From assembly GCA_015178975.1 (NCBI GenBank), contig WHVD01000048.1:124001-188000 (forward strand): a DNA stretch of 64,000 bases, read 5' to 3'. Made by a program: the position numbers and the translations under genes. Source of the stretch: Hysterangium stoloniferum. Taxonomy: Eukaryota; Basidiomycota; Agaricomycetes; Hysterangiales; Hysterangiaceae. The notes beneath the pieces were generated by a model. That model was not told where the DNA came from and did not search any database. It worked only from the letters and a program-made list of their open reading frames with translations. Of the stretch, positions 1 through 11,819 are shown in pieces (position 1 is the stretch's first letter; the number at the start of each line of letters is the position of its first letter).

Positions 1-3000
1 TGTCCAAGTTCCGTAGCCAATATCCATGAAGTTTCCTTGTCCGTACCTTCACAACCTGCCCATTTGACTAGATAGAGCAATTTACAAGTACATTGGTGAT
101 TGTCGATTCTGGAATCCAAGATCTCGGAAACTTCAAATTCAGGTTCTCCGTCAATGATGACTGGAGGGGGCAGAGGTTGAGTATGTTCTGGGATATTGTT
201 AGGAACACAAGGTTCTAACATGGAAAAGTTGAAAACAGGGTGGACTGCTCACATACTATCAGGAAGTCGGAGAGTCCATGAAAGTGAATCGGCTTGTGCT
301 ATAATTTCAAAAGGGCCTAAGAATTTCTCAGCAAGTTTTTTAGAAGGTCGGGTGGTTCAGAAGAATTGAGCTTTTACAAAAACCTGATCACCAATTTTAA
401 AATTAGGAGGCAGGATCCTGTTTTTGTCTGCGGAACATTGATAATATTCCTGGGTGGAAAAAATAGCTTTCCAAAGTTCTTGATGCAACTCGTCGAGATT
501 GGTAATAAATTCTTGAGCACGGATAGAAGCCAAATCTTGTTCGGAATGTACTGTGAGATTCGGATTATAGCCTTTGTTGGAAGAAAAGGGAGAGATGCCA
601 GTAGTTGCATTCAGAGAGTTATTGTAGGTGAATTCTGTGATCGGAAGAAGGGATTTCCAGTTGTCCTGTTGATAGTTGCAATAGATGTAGAGATATTGTT
701 CCAGTGTTTGATTAACGTGTTCCGTTTGTCTGTCACCTTCTGGATGATAACCTGAGGTGAAGTGTAATTTCATGTCGAGGGCTTTTCAAAGGGCCTGGAA
801 GAAATGGGAGATGAACTTGGAGCCTTGATCGGGAGTTACGTGAGATGGAACACCATGTTTGGAAAATATGTGAATAATGAAAAGTTCCGCTAACTGTAAG
901 GATGTGATTGTATCATGAGTGGGCATGAAAATGCCTTGTTTCGAGAATCAATCCACAACAACTAGAATGGATGTAAAGCCTTCAGAAGTCGGAAGTTGTT
1001 CAATAAAATCCATGGAAATTGAGTTCCAGGGTTTTTCCAGTATCAGAAGTTGCTTGAGAAGGCCATACAGCTTATGTCGCTGGGTTTGAGAGCGTAAGCA
1101 GGTAGTGCATGACTTACAGAACTGGGTTACAAAATCTCGGAGGTTGGGCCAAGTATATTCTCTACGGATTAGACCAAGAGTATTGTTAATGCTGTAATGT
1201 CCGGAGATTGGATGATCATGTTTGTACTGAAGTATGCGTAGAGTCGGAGATTATTGGAATCTGGAATGTAGATATGTCCATTGAGATGGATAAAACCTTG
1301 AAAGTCTTGTGACCATTGGGGTTGGTCGGGATTATCAGGAACTTCTAGGTGTGGCTTGAGAGCTGGGTTAGAAGTGAGTGTGGAAAGGATATCTTGATGT
1401 AATTGCTCAATATCCATAATCATGATGCTTCACATAATTGGATAGTAGAGGGAAGTCGCTTGAATAGATGTGGAAAGTTACTGTGTTGTAAAAACCAGTT
1501 TCAAGTTATGCAGATTAACAACGGCATAGTTACTTTCCCCCTCTTTAGGATAGACGTCCCATCGTCGAGTCATCGCATCTGGTTTTCCACCAAGATGTCC
1601 GGGTCAGAAACGGATAATCATGTTGAAAGTGGAAAGGAATTTGGACCAGCGGGCTTGCTGGTGGGTCAAATGTTTAGTGGTAGAAAAATATTTGAGATTT
1701 TTGTGATCAGTAACGACGTCAACGGGAGTTGCAGAACCTTCGAGGTAATGACACCAATGTTTGAAAGCTGAAAAAATTGCCAAACGTTCCTTGTCATGAA
1801 CATTGTAGTTGAGTTTGGACATTGAAAGTGTCTGAGAAAGGAATGCAATCAGATGAATTTCACCATTGGAATATTAAATGGAAAGAATTGTGGCAATTGC
1901 ATAATCAGAAGCATCTGTTTCCACAATAATCAGAACATCAGGTTTCCAATGAGAAAGAATTGGGGTGGAAGTGAAAGCATTTTTCAAAGTCTGGAAAGCA
2001 GAGTGGCATTTGTCGTCAAAGACCCATGGTTGAGATTTACAGGTAAGACGAGTGAGCGGTATTGTAATATCTGGGTAATTCTGAATGAAATGTCGGTAAA
2101 CGTTTGTGAAACCTAAAAATGACTGAATGTCTTTGACTTTCCATGGTTCGGGCCAATCACAGACAACTTGAACCTTGGTTTCGTCCATATGGAGACCCTC
2201 GGGCTGATAATGAAACCTAAGTATTCAATAGAATCCATGTCAAAGTAGCATTTTTTACCATTGGCGAAAAGACCGTGTTTTCGGAGTCTTCAGAAGACTT
2301 CATGGACTTGTTCGTTGTGAAGAGCGGGGTCCTCGGAAAATACCAAAATGTCGTCCAAATAGACTATAACACATACATCAAGCATGTCAGAAAATATATC
2401 ATTAACAAAACGTTGAAAAGCGGAAGGGGTGATGGTAAGGCCAAACGGCATAACCAACCATTCAAAGGATCCATAGCGAGTTCGAAAAGCAGTTTTCCAT
2501 TCATTGCCCTCGGCAATTTGGATCAAATGATAGGCATGTTTAAGGTCTATTTTGGTGTAGATCCGAGCTTTCTGTGGGGCATTGAGTAAATCGGTAACAA
2601 GTGGAAGTGGGTACTTATCTTTCTGTGTGATGGAATTTAATCCTCTGAAATCGACAGAGTCGAAGGGAACCATCCTTCTTTTTGACGAAAAGGATGGGTG
2701 CTCCATACGGAGACTTTGAGGGACAGATAAAACCTATCAACAAATGTTCATCCAAGAACTCCCGAATAGACAAAAGTTCCGATTGGGATAACGGGTAAAT
2801 AGGTCCTAACGGAGGCTTTGAACCAGGCTCAATATCGATTTTTAAGTCGCAAGGCCGATGTGGTGCAAGCCGGTCAGCTTTTTGCTTACTGAAAATATCC
2901 GCAAAATCATGGTATTTTTCAGGAACTCCTTCCAGGTCGGCTTTTAGCTCAGATAATTCTGGAGTTGCAAAATGTCCAGATGCTTCATCAACTTTTAAGC

Positions 3001-3490
3001 TGATCGAAAAACACTGCAATCCATCCAGTTTACTTGCCCTAACAAATGCCAAAGCATTGATGAGAGAGATCTTTGGAGGCTTGGAGGTTTCAGTAGAAGC
3101 TGGAGGTGCCATCGAGGCTGAAAAGGCTCTGGTGAGAAAAGATGCTGCAGGAGGAACAGAAGTGTCGGGAATCCAGAAGTTAATACTGCCCAATACCCAG
3201 TCAATCAATGGATTATATCGGGTGAGCCAGTTGTATCCAAGAACTACCAAACAGCTAGAGTCCAACTGTGTTACGAAAAAAGTAACTGTCTGGGATGTTC
3301 CACATGGGAACTGGATAGACATGTTGCAGGCTTGAGTAATTGCCGTATCGCTAGTGCCATCAAACAGATGCAAAGGAATTGTGGGAACAGAATGGAGTTT
3401 CAGATTATGTTTCATGGCAAAGGTGGTATCTACAAAACAGTGTGTGGAGCCAGAATATATCAGTCAGAACACTAAATTTCCAAGAAGGTC
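1..3490 (-). pseudogene. Ty3 pol (element I): protease, RT, RNase H, integrase, chromodomain
   Basis: Degenerate polyprotein. The protease relic at about 3475-3400 reads LIYSGSTHCFVDT where the family has a DSG triad, so the catalytic Asp is replaced by Tyr; a stop sits just upstream. RT shows [27 protein letters not shown] and the YLDDIL catalytic motif (about 2290-2800). RNase H contains DASDYA and VVTDHKNLKYFS (1604-2188). Integrase shows MDFIEQLP and HPEGDRQTEHVNQTLEQ (about 357-1423), followed by a chromodomain-like LLYLVKWAG near 60-110. Frameshifts separate nearly every domain. Confidence 0.9.
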
Positions 3491-3612
3491 AGAGACAAGT
3501 TTTACAAATAATGAGTTGGGATTAGAGAGAGCGGACATGTTGAGATGGATAACCTTGGAAACACAGAGAGAGTCAATGCAACCCTCTGTCCATGCAGATT
3601 CCAGAGGGTTGT

Positions 3613-5570
3613 TTACTCTTTTTTCGACTCCATGGTGGGTTTTTCCTTGGACGTCGTAGTCATAGTGGAAGTTGCCATGCGGGCCTTGGAAGAGTTAGAC
3701 TTAATGGTACAGTCAGAAACCTTGTGTCTGCCTTTCCCGCAGAAAAGGCACAGGTTGTTATCCATACATTGTTGTTTCTCCTTCAGGGTGAGTTTACCAT
3801 CAGTGCCCAACAAATGGGAAATGTCGGGTTTGTTGGAAGTTGACTTTTTTTCCTTGTTGGATTTCTTGTCTTTTTTCCGATCGGAGTTTGATTTGCCAGT
3901 ATTAGTGCCAGAGTTACTGGTGTTATTGCCTGAGTTATTGCCGGAAGACTTGCTAGTCGACTGTTACAACCGTGTCACAACCCTATCGGTCCCTGAGGTT
4001 ATCGCCACTTAAACGTTTTCAAGTCACCACTTCGGAAACCATTGGCCCCAGAAGCTGACATATGGTTTCGTGATGATCAAACTCCATTTACGCCCATGTC
4101 AAAATACTTGTATTGTCTGGTTAAACTTTTGATACATCCCTTTCATTATATTGATCCGTTCTATCCTATGTTTCACATATGTCTATCTATATTTGTAGTC
4201 CTCGAACTATTTCCTTTTATCGTAATTCTGCTCTCGGTTATCATCAGCCTCCGAACTAATCATAAACTTCCTGTTCCTAGTCAAGCTTATTGTTAATACC
4301 GTTTTCTGCCCTTCTCCCCGTTAGTCTTTCCTAGATGTCTGTTACTTGTATATGAACCCGCTGTAGTTGTAGTTACTAGGCAATCAGAATATTAACTCAG
4401 AATACCCTCATACATCCATAACAGTCTCATACTAAGAATCCCCCCATCCACCTTCGCATGCGCTCGCCCACTCCCGGCCCCAACCCCTTGGCCCGACACT
4501 TGACTTGTCCTTCGGTCCCGATCGGTATCTTGCTGAAAGGAACTCTTTAGGATTAGTCTTCGCCTGTCTAAAATCTAAGGACACCCTACGGATATTTGTG
4601 AGGGCACAGCACATAAGCTGAAGCCAAGTCCTTCTGATCGGTCCCTATTGGCCACTGACATTAGTCAGTTTTCAGTTCTTAACATCGATGCCTTGTTGTT
4701 TTGAGAATGTTCTGTCAGATTCTCTTGGGAGACCTTGGCTTTTCATTCCCAATAACAGGCATCAGATGTCTGAGCTTTAATCTGCATGAGTTGGAGAGTT
4801 TTCAGCTTCCCATCTTTGCAGATCTGGTCTTTAAGGCGTGACGGAAGTCCCATATAGAAATGGTGCCTGAGGGCGGAATCGTCCCATCCACAACATGCGG
4901 CGAGGGTATTGAACTTGATGAGATAGTCAGAGACTCATTGGTTGTCCTTCATCTTGAGCATCATTAATTCATTTTCCGCTTCACCGGATTGATCATAAGG
5001 TCTGAAATTAGTTTCCAGTTCTTCCACAAATGTGTCCCAGTCGTCAAGCCATACAGGTGTCTCATCAGATATTCCAGATAGTCCGGGTTCAAACCAATCC
5101 TGAGCAGTATCCTTGAGATACGAGAGTGCAAAATTGACTTTTTGACTGTCGGATTTAAAAGCAGCGGGTCGATCATGGAAACTGAAATGGCATTGGAGAA
5201 GGAAATTCTTCAGTTTTTTCGGATCCTTGCCAGTAAATGGTTCAGGGGCTTTGACTCCAGTGCAGGATGATTCTTTGCTTTCCTCAGTGGATTTCAAATA
5301 GTCAGCGAATTTTACAATGGAGTTGACAAACAACAGTTCAGTCAGTTCATCGGAAGATTTCTTTTTTGATGTTGCTGGCTGTTCTTCTACTTCATTGTCG
5401 GAAGTGTTGGGAGCATTGGGATCCTTCGTTACCTTGGTAACTACCTCAGTAACTTCTTTGACAGAAGCTGATGCTGTTGGCTGATTTGGGGTTTCAGGTT
5501 GGGTGGTATTAAAGTTACAATGGGATTGAAGTTGAGATGGTCCTTTGGCAGCTTTGCATTTGGGACCCAT
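3613..5570 (-). pseudogene. Ty3 gag (element I), split by a solo LTR
   Basis: Capsid-type Gag. A lysine/serine-rich start is followed by a capsid segment with FTGKDPKKLKNFLLQC and ALSYLKDTAQDWFEP, typical of fungal Ty3 Gag. A stop follows MLKMKDNQ at 4935. Further in-frame homology continues to about 4690. It is then cut by the solo LTR at 3962-4684 and resumes at 3961 with an Asn/Ser/Lys-rich linker and one CCHC knuckle, CLFCGKGRHKVSDC (C-x2-C-x4-H-x4-C), ending at 3613. Its role was RNA packaging and particle assembly. The start codon is placed 34 bases after the 5' LTR, as in the copy at 63721. Confidence 0.85.
3962..4684 (+). mobile_element. solo LTR, family B
   Basis: A 723-bp insertion in element I gag, TGTTACAACC...TTCTTAACA. 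It is flanked by TCGAC (3957-3961) and TCGAT (4685-4689), a 5-bp target duplication with one C/T difference. The same sequence occurs inverted at 17278-17998 and 35798-36509. No internal domain is present, so it is a solo LTR left by LTR-LTR recombination. Confidence 0.9.
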
Positions 5571-5604
5571 GATGAGCGAGTCACAGAGTTGAGATCTGAT
5601 ATAC

Positions 5605-6152
5605 TGTTAAGGACCATGTCGGGAACTTACTGTATTCCAGAACTATTGGAAAGTCACTGGGAAGTCAGGAACTATTGGATAGGATCAGGATGTTGGCTTC
5701 AGCTTATATGCTGCACCTCTACGCAAACACTCAAAAGTCCTTAATTTCAAAGGTGAGACTTACGATGGAAGATACAGATATTCAGAGTTCCAAAGAGTTC
5801 TGAGTATCAAGTGTACAGAAAGACAGAAGAGGGAATAAGAACTAAGTCGATATCAGATCTAAAGTAAAGTACAAATTTGCAGAAACTAATATAAGTCTTC
5901 TCATTATTGTACTACAAACTAAGACCACAATAAGATGGAAATGGAAGTATTCTGAAATGGGAATACAACAAGATGAATTAAGGAGACAATATTCCGAAAC
6001 AGGAATATAATAAACATACAAGTGAATACTTGTCAACAGACAAATTACCGAATGTGGAACAAGGGAAGAATGTGGAGGATATGGTAACTATGATGTTCTG
6101 TGGTTGGAGGTCGGAGGTCAGATATTGAAACATCCAGGAACAGATCATAACA
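5605..6152 (-). mobile_element. 5' LTR of element I, family E
   Basis: A 548-bp repeat. In the element's sense it runs TGTTATGATC...CCTTAACA. Copies occur at 40050-40609, 63162-63686 and truncated at 38850-39173. It lies directly upstream of the gag start and so is the 5' LTR. The sequence just inside reads GTATATCAGATC, which resembles the initiator-Met primer binding site of Ty3 elements only imperfectly. Confidence 0.88.
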
Positions 6153-6284
6153 CCCTTATTCATTCCCCTCAGCCCTTCACCTCAATAACCGAGTGGAGCT
6201 TAAATTAATATAAAATATGTAAATTTGCTAAATAAATTTTTATCCCCCTTTCTCTTCCCTCCACATCATCTCATGAGCCAGTAC

Positions 6285-8760
6285 ATGATGTCGCAGGAAC
6301 AACAAACCAAACCCAGGCTCCCCAACTTCAAAAGAATACCACAACCTCAAGCTATTGATACTTCTATCACATTGTCTCGTACTGAAAATGCCAAGCATGG
6401 TACGGGTAATTATGGGATGTCATCATTGATGCACTCCATTTTTCAGGACAACATGACAGGAATCCCCACCAGTTAAGGGAGTGGGACTGTCTTTACTCCT
6501 TATACTCCTCTCCCCAGACCCCGACTCCCCAACTTCTAAAGAATCCCTTGGCCCCAAGTGACAGTCCCTCCTTCCCCACCACCTCAGACAGAGATTGTTG
6601 AGCACTTGGGGGAGGCCTCTTCGTCCACATATCCTACACGGACAGACCCCATTCAAACAACTGCACCCCAGTCCACTGACACTTGGGGCACTCCCACAGG
6701 AACATGGAGTGCAACCACCCCACCCCCTCGTAGTACATATATTTCCTTCCACCAAAGAGGAGGTCAGGAAAAAACAGCAGTCTGATGTGTTCTCTGTGCA
6801 GGTTCAGGAGGAATTAAAAATGCTTAAGAGGAAGAGGAGGGAGGAGTACTTAGAAGGACAGTGAAAGATGGGTGCTAGGGATAATATCCCCTCTAAATGG
6901 ACACAGCAGGAATGGAGGAGAATGGAAGGAAGCAACAACCCTTCAGCCATTGCTCCCCCCCTGGGCCATAAGTGGACTGATTTTGCTGAGATGGACTGCA
7001 GCAATGGTGGCACACCATGCATTTGGAGTGTGGGGCAGAAAAGCAGGAAGGGAAAGGATGGTGTCACCTTTTACGACAGGGACAGAGTAAGGAGGATCAA
7101 ACTGCAAAGCATTGCATTACGATGCGGGGACGGAGTTGAACTACCTCCCAGACCTCCCTCCCAATGTGGACCCCAGGAACGAACCTACCGGATGGGGCCC
7201 ATCGATTTCTCATCCAACTTGGAGGATGAGTGACCACACTACCCAGCCTACAACAACAAGCACCTTGGCACTGACTGCCACAAAGGTTTTCTACTTCCTG
7301 ACAATGTTCACTTCTTCATGAGTGACCCTAACCAGTGATGAAAATTACCGACTTCTGTCAGGGTTTGGAGGGGGTATCATCCAGCCAACCCTGTGATGCC
7401 GTCCAGCTTCACTCACCACTCTCCACCCCCATTTGTCTCTTCTGCACCCCCACTGCAGCACTTCACACCCTTTTCAGAGCTACAAGGAAGTCTTGAACTA
7501 CCCACCACTGACCCACATCCCCTCCCCCCTATACCATTACCTCTCCCCTCTGCAGGACCTTCCCTCATACCACCACCCTCACCTGTGCCCAACCCCCCCC
7601 CCCCCCCCCTGCACCACAGGCTACTCCACTGTCTCACCCATCACCTGACCCCCTTGTCATCCCTTGCAGTACCCCGATGCCATTGTTCTCTACGGTGTTG
7701 GACATGCCCCACATTGTCCTACCAGTTTGGAGTCCCCCACCCACCTCCCTACTCACTTTGTGTTTCCCTTGGAACCCCCATTTATCAACCCTACATTACA
7801 TGGATGGATGTTGATCACCCAACCCAGGAAGTCCTCAAGGAGCCTCCCTCTGTCATGGAGGTCTTCAAGGAACCTCCCCCAGCCAAGGAAGTCTCCGAGG
7901 AGCCTCCCCCCTTAAGCAAAAAAGCGAAAGGGAAGTGGAGGGCTGATGTCCAGGACAACATGCCCCTCATTGATCCTACTCTGGCCGACCCCTTTTGCAG
8001 TCCTCCGTGGCAACCACCTTCTCCCCCTTCCTCTCAGGACACGGCCAACTTGGCTTGTTTCTCACAGGCGGGTTGGTTGCACGTGTCAATCAACTACCCT
8101 TCAGATATTTTTACTGTGGGACGCACACTGATGTGACTGGGGCCAACCTTGTGGCAACCCCTTCTTAAATGGCATATCCAAGGGTATAGTGGGTCCCTCA
8201 CACTGTTGGACCGCATGAGCACACTTTACTTACGCGTCAATGACCCTAAGGAACAGCTGCATTTAGCAGAGGACATTGAATGAGTGGAGTTCTCCATGTT
8301 TCAGTCTCTGCTGGTGGACTCTGCTTGTGTCCTTCCTGAGCACGCACCGAGTCATTCAGCTGTGGACTTGGTCAACCTGTTAGAGTATCTGCTATCAAAT
8401 TCCGATGCCCCGGGAGGACTTCCCTCTGGTGGGGATGTGAGCTGTGCACCACCTCCCACTCCTGACCCGCCGTCACTGCACCCCCGGCTCCCTCTCATCG
8501 CCTGCATTACAGCCACCTCTGTTGATCGCATTCATGCTATCATTTGAATGCACCAAAAGGCCTATGGTCATTGGGTCTCCTCCCTTCAGAGGCTGCATGG
8601 GCTGACATCCACCAACAACCTTTTGAAGTGGGAGGACATTGGCCTTTCCTTTCATGCCAAGTGTCTTGCCTGGGGAAACACTATCCTGCAACTTGGAGGT
8701 TCTTTGCAGGATGCATGGGGAGGAGTTCCAAGTGTCCTTTGATACCTTCTTTGACATAGC
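6285..8760 (+). pseudogene. element D accessory ORF, copy 1 (unknown function)
   Basis: Unrecognised protein of roughly 800 residues if frames are joined, broken by several stops and shifts. It starts MMSQEQQTKPRLPNFKRI. A low-complexity Pro/Ser/Thr stretch follows, then a charged segment with REEYLEGQ and IPSKWTQQEWRRMEG, and a long proline-rich section (7393-7900) with short EEPP repeats. The C-terminal part has GWLHVSINYPS, FTVGRTLM, IQGYSG, LYLRVND and AWGGVPSVL. The same blocks recur in the same order at 46608-48950. Position downstream of pol and upstream of the LTR makes it an element-encoded extra protein, not a host gene. I recognise no known domain. A poly-C run near 7590 is a likely slippage site. 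Confidence 0.6.
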
Positions 8761-8779
8761 TCTTCGACCTGGGGGGCAC

Positions 8780-9381
8780 TGTGAGAGGTACTGTGAAATA
8801 TACTCCGAAATATAGTCTGGACGAGCCCATACTATATTTCCATTATTATTTCTATTTTCTCTCTATTTTATTATATGCATATATTCGTTTGACGACCTAT
8901 GCATTTGGTACATTGACTCTTGTGGGCATATATGCACCAGACCTATGTATTCTAGCACCGATAGTTAGAACTCAGACACTTTTTACCTTGTAACCATGAC
9001 TTGCCCAGACACCCATTTGGTGTCCTGCAAGTTGTGATTGAGGTATTGTCTCGACTGTCACAGAGAGGCTTTAACTACCAGCACAATCATAGTTTCGAAC
9101 TACACTAGTCGAAACTTGAACAGTTATCTCAATCCATGTGGACTATATCTGCACTACTCTGTTCACTTGACTCTCTTGTTATTTCCTTAAACACTCGAGT
9201 AGTCGTTCATAATCGAACTCCAAAGTTGATTCTCTTTATTTCATCTTAGCTATCTATTCTACTTAAAATAGCTAATCCTCTTAACTGTATTGAACTACAT
9301 AGTCAATACATCATTGTGTCGTACCTAAATGGTCAATATTCTTCGTATATAGAACGGTTAGAACTTCCACCACTCTTCACA
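8780..9381 (+). mobile_element. LTR, family D, copy 1
   Basis: A 602-bp segment, TGTGAGAGGT...CTCTTCACA, preceded by a purine tract (GGGGGG) fitting a polypurine tract. It aligns with 48972-50191: both contain GAAACTCAGACACTTTT-like and AGACACCC...GTGTCCTGCAAG segments and end with AGTCAATA...ACTCTTCACA. It lacks the core shared by families A, B, E and F. Confidence 0.75.
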
Positions 9382-9871
9382 GCAAGAGACACAGTGCACA
9401 TTTTGGGAATTGGGACATTGCTAGTGGCTAAAGGCCATGTATTTATACTCCAGCATGTGGTCATGTGACATCACATGTCATTACGTGATTTTGTTAATAT
9501 GACCCAGTTGGAGGTGAACAATCAACAAGGTCACATGACTATAAGCATTTATAGTCATGAAGGCAGCCAGCCAAAAAACCCTTGTCATGTATTTCTAAGG
9601 TTTTTTCTATTTTTCACAATTTCCCCAAAATGAAATTCTTAACAAAGGCTTTTAATGTACTTATATCACGATTATAAAATTTCACAATATTCTCTTGATT
9701 TATATTGAATTTATGCAATTTATTTTGTATTTTTATCTTATAAATTGAGGGAGCTACGAAATTTCTACCTTTTATTCTTTTTTAACTAATATATCTTCAA
9801 ACCGGCCATTTAGCATGACGTGCGGGAATATTTGTCACAATAGGTAACATTCGTGATATTCGTCACGATAA

Positions 9872-9975
9872 GTGACTGTCATCACAACAAGTGACTGTCA
9901 TCACAACAAGTGACTGTCATCACAACAAGTGACTGTCATCACAACAAGTGACTGTCATCACAACAAGTGACCATT
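9872..9975. repeat. 19-bp minisatellite, about 5 copies
   Basis: Head-to-tail copies of GTGACTGTCATCACAACAA, nearly identical, with degenerate copies on both sides (GTCACGATAA upstream, GTGACCATTGTCACAA downstream). Confidence 0.9.
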
Positions 9976-10136
9976 GTCACAAAATGTGCAGTGACTCATG
10001 AAGCACAGGAATATTATGTCATATATCATGTCATCATATACATAACTCATTTTTATCAACCCATTTACACCACATCTGTGTGTCACTGCAGCAAGCAGCC
10101 TACTCCACCCCAATCTGGGCAGTTGGACATCTAATT

Positions 10137-10345
10137 CCACCTCTATCAGAGCTGTTGGAAACCCTTGCCACCTCTATCAGAGTTGTTGGCCCAAGTAGTT
10201 CACCTTGTCACCTCAATCTGAGTTGTTGACTTATTTGTTCCCCCTTGCCACCTCTTAATTGAGTAGCTGGCTTTATTACTTTTTCTGACTTCTATTTAAG
10301 TTGTTGGAATTGGTTGCCACCTTGGTTAGAGTTGTTGGCTATCAA
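10137..10345. repeat. degenerate tandem repeat, unit about 45 bp
   Basis: Recurring pairs of GCCACCTCTATCAGAGTT-like and GTTGTTGG words, four to five times, increasingly diverged. No coding potential. Confidence 0.6.
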
Positions 10346-10634
10346 CCAAGTGATAAATAAATTGTTTGTTTTATTGTTTGAAATTAGAATATATTGCTAA
10401 TTTATCCTGGTTTGGCTTATAGTTAAATACTGAGAATATTCTTGCAGAATCATTAAGACTACATTAAGATCCAGTAGATTAATTTAAATAAAGCATATAT
10501 TGTCAAATATTGTTTTATTCTATAATTGATCTTTTGACCTGTTTATTAATATTTTTACTGTTTGATAAATAGTATAAAATATATATAAACTAGCTAGAAT
10601 CAAAGTTGAATCTAGTTTTGGAATCAGTGAATTG

Positions 10635-11192
10635 TTATTCATATTTTAGTAATTGTTTTCACAGAAAAAGAACAGCTTGCAAAGGCAGCTCTCAAAACCT
10701 TCTTTGCAAAGTAGGATACATATATTCAAGTAAACTCTTGACTTCAGGGGTTCTAAGTCTATTCAGGCTGCCACTGATTAGTATCAAATATTTAAATTAT
10801 TTTACCTTGCAGTGAATTAAGTATTTACACATTTTCATAGAGTATTGGACTTCTTTTTCAGAAGATTGTATTAAAATAAGGCTAATACATCACACCATCC
10901 TATATGCACCCAACTCTCTATACCATACAAACTTTCATATTTTAGTGGTTGTTTTCACAGAAAAAGAACAAGCTTACATAAGCAGCTCTCAAAACCTTCT
11001 TTGCGAAGTAGGGTGCATATATTCAAGTAAACTCTTGACTTCAGGGGTTCTAAGTCTATTTAGGCTGCCACTGATTAATATCAAATACTTAAATTATTTT
11101 ACCTTGTAGTGAATTGAGTATTTGCACACTTTGATAGAGCATTGGACTCCTTTTTCCAGAAAATAATATTAAAATAAGGCTAATACATTACA
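10635..11192 (+). repeat. two-copy tandem duplication, unit about 290 bp
   Basis: Copies at about 10640-10897 and 10935-11190 share CACAGAAAAAGAACA, CTCTCAAAACCTTCTTTGC, CTTGACTTCAGGGGTTCTAA and ATTAAAATAAGGCTAATACA in the same order, with scattered substitutions. The second copy ends at the 5' LTR of element II. Origin unknown. Confidence 0.85.
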
Positions 11193-11198
11193 ACCCTT

Positions 11199-11815
11199 TG
11201 TTACGACCGAACAATCCCGCCAGACTCCAGGCACTAACCTGTACGCCATCACGCCCTACATGCACCAAATGTCTGTTTATAGGATTTCCCACCCAGACTC
11301 CATTACATCAAGACTTGTTACGTTCGACCTCATTACGACACATATCAGTCACCAGACTTCCCCTGAACTCCATCTCTGTCTATGTCCATCTTCGTCCCAC
11401 GCATCAGTCACCAGACCCCGCTCAGAATCCCATCACCACTCTAATTGAGCCCTGTTCCCGTTTTAGTCAAATGACCTGTCACGATTTAGGACTCTGCTCC
11501 TGCTCTGTTTCCCGTTATGGGTTATGCTTTGTCATGATTCGGACTCCGCTCCGTTCTGTTCTGTTCCTAACACCAAACTTGGTGTTTATTATTCCCGTTT
11601 TATGTTTTGTTAGTTTCGTTTCATCATTACTGGATTTGGTATGTCATTCACTCCATGGTCTATATAAACTGGCAGATGTTGTACATACAATCCAGTCAGA
11701 AAATACTGTTAGGATACACACACAGGGCGGGTCTCCGGAGAAACCCGCAGGATATCCGGTAGGACTTGGCTTCAGCTTATAGGCTGCACCCTCACTAGAT
11801 CGTGTTGTCCAATTT
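11199..11815 (+). mobile_element. 5' LTR of element II, rearranged (family A)
   Basis: 11199-11704 matches the first half of the 3' LTR (18453 onward). At 11705 the sequence switches to TGTTAGGATACACACA, the reverse complement of the last 110 bp of a family A LTR. It then joins gag-coding sequence near 11820. The simplest reading is that another family A LTR inserted here in reverse, followed by a deletion that removed the rest of both LTRs, the primer site and most of gag. Confidence 0.8.
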
Positions 11816-11819
11816 CAAA

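Larger units (their letters stand above)
1..6152 (-). mobile_element. Ty3/gypsy chromovirus element I, truncated by window edge
   Basis: Minus-strand LTR retrotransposon. In transcription order it holds an LTR (6152-5605), a gag with zinc knuckle, protease, reverse transcriptase, RNase H, integrase and a C-terminal chromodomain that runs off the window start. RT before integrase gives the Ty3 order. The gag start MGPKCKAAKG at 5570 recurs at 63721 directly after another LTR of the same family. The 3' LTR lies outside the window, so the target duplication cannot be checked. All reading frames carry stops or frameshifts and a solo LTR sits in gag, so the copy is dead. Confidence 0.9.
6153..9381 (+). 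mobile_element. element D copy 1, 3' part only
   Basis: This interval matches 46490-50191 in order: a short AT-rich leader (TTAAATTAATATAAAA), an accessory reading frame, a G-rich tract and an LTR. In the second copy these follow Ty3 pol. Here pol is absent, because the copy abuts the LTR of element I at 6152. Either element I inserted into it or the 5' part was deleted. Confidence 0.75.
9382..11198. other. AT-rich non-coding stretch without a recognisable gene
   Basis: No reading frame here looks coding on either strand. It contains three small tandem-repeat arrays, listed separately, and long A/T-rich stretches (about 9590-9800 and 10350-10620). I found no LTR ends or target duplications that bound it. 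Confidence 0.6.

Noticed and set aside
4432-4614. Short frames with MCCALTNIRRVSLDFRQAKT, also at 35868
   Set aside because: Both lie inside family B LTRs and over the shared core; non-coding.
7393-8136. Proline-rich frame as a secreted effector
   Set aside because: No signal peptide; the same protein order lies downstream of Ty3 pol in copy 2, so it belongs to element D.
9872-9975. CRISPR-like array of short repeats
   Set aside because: Units are directly adjacent without spacers, in a eukaryotic transposon-rich context; it is a minisatellite.
11130-11165. tRNA-like stretch GATAGAGCATTGGACTCC
   Set aside because: No box B at the right distance and no acceptor pairing.
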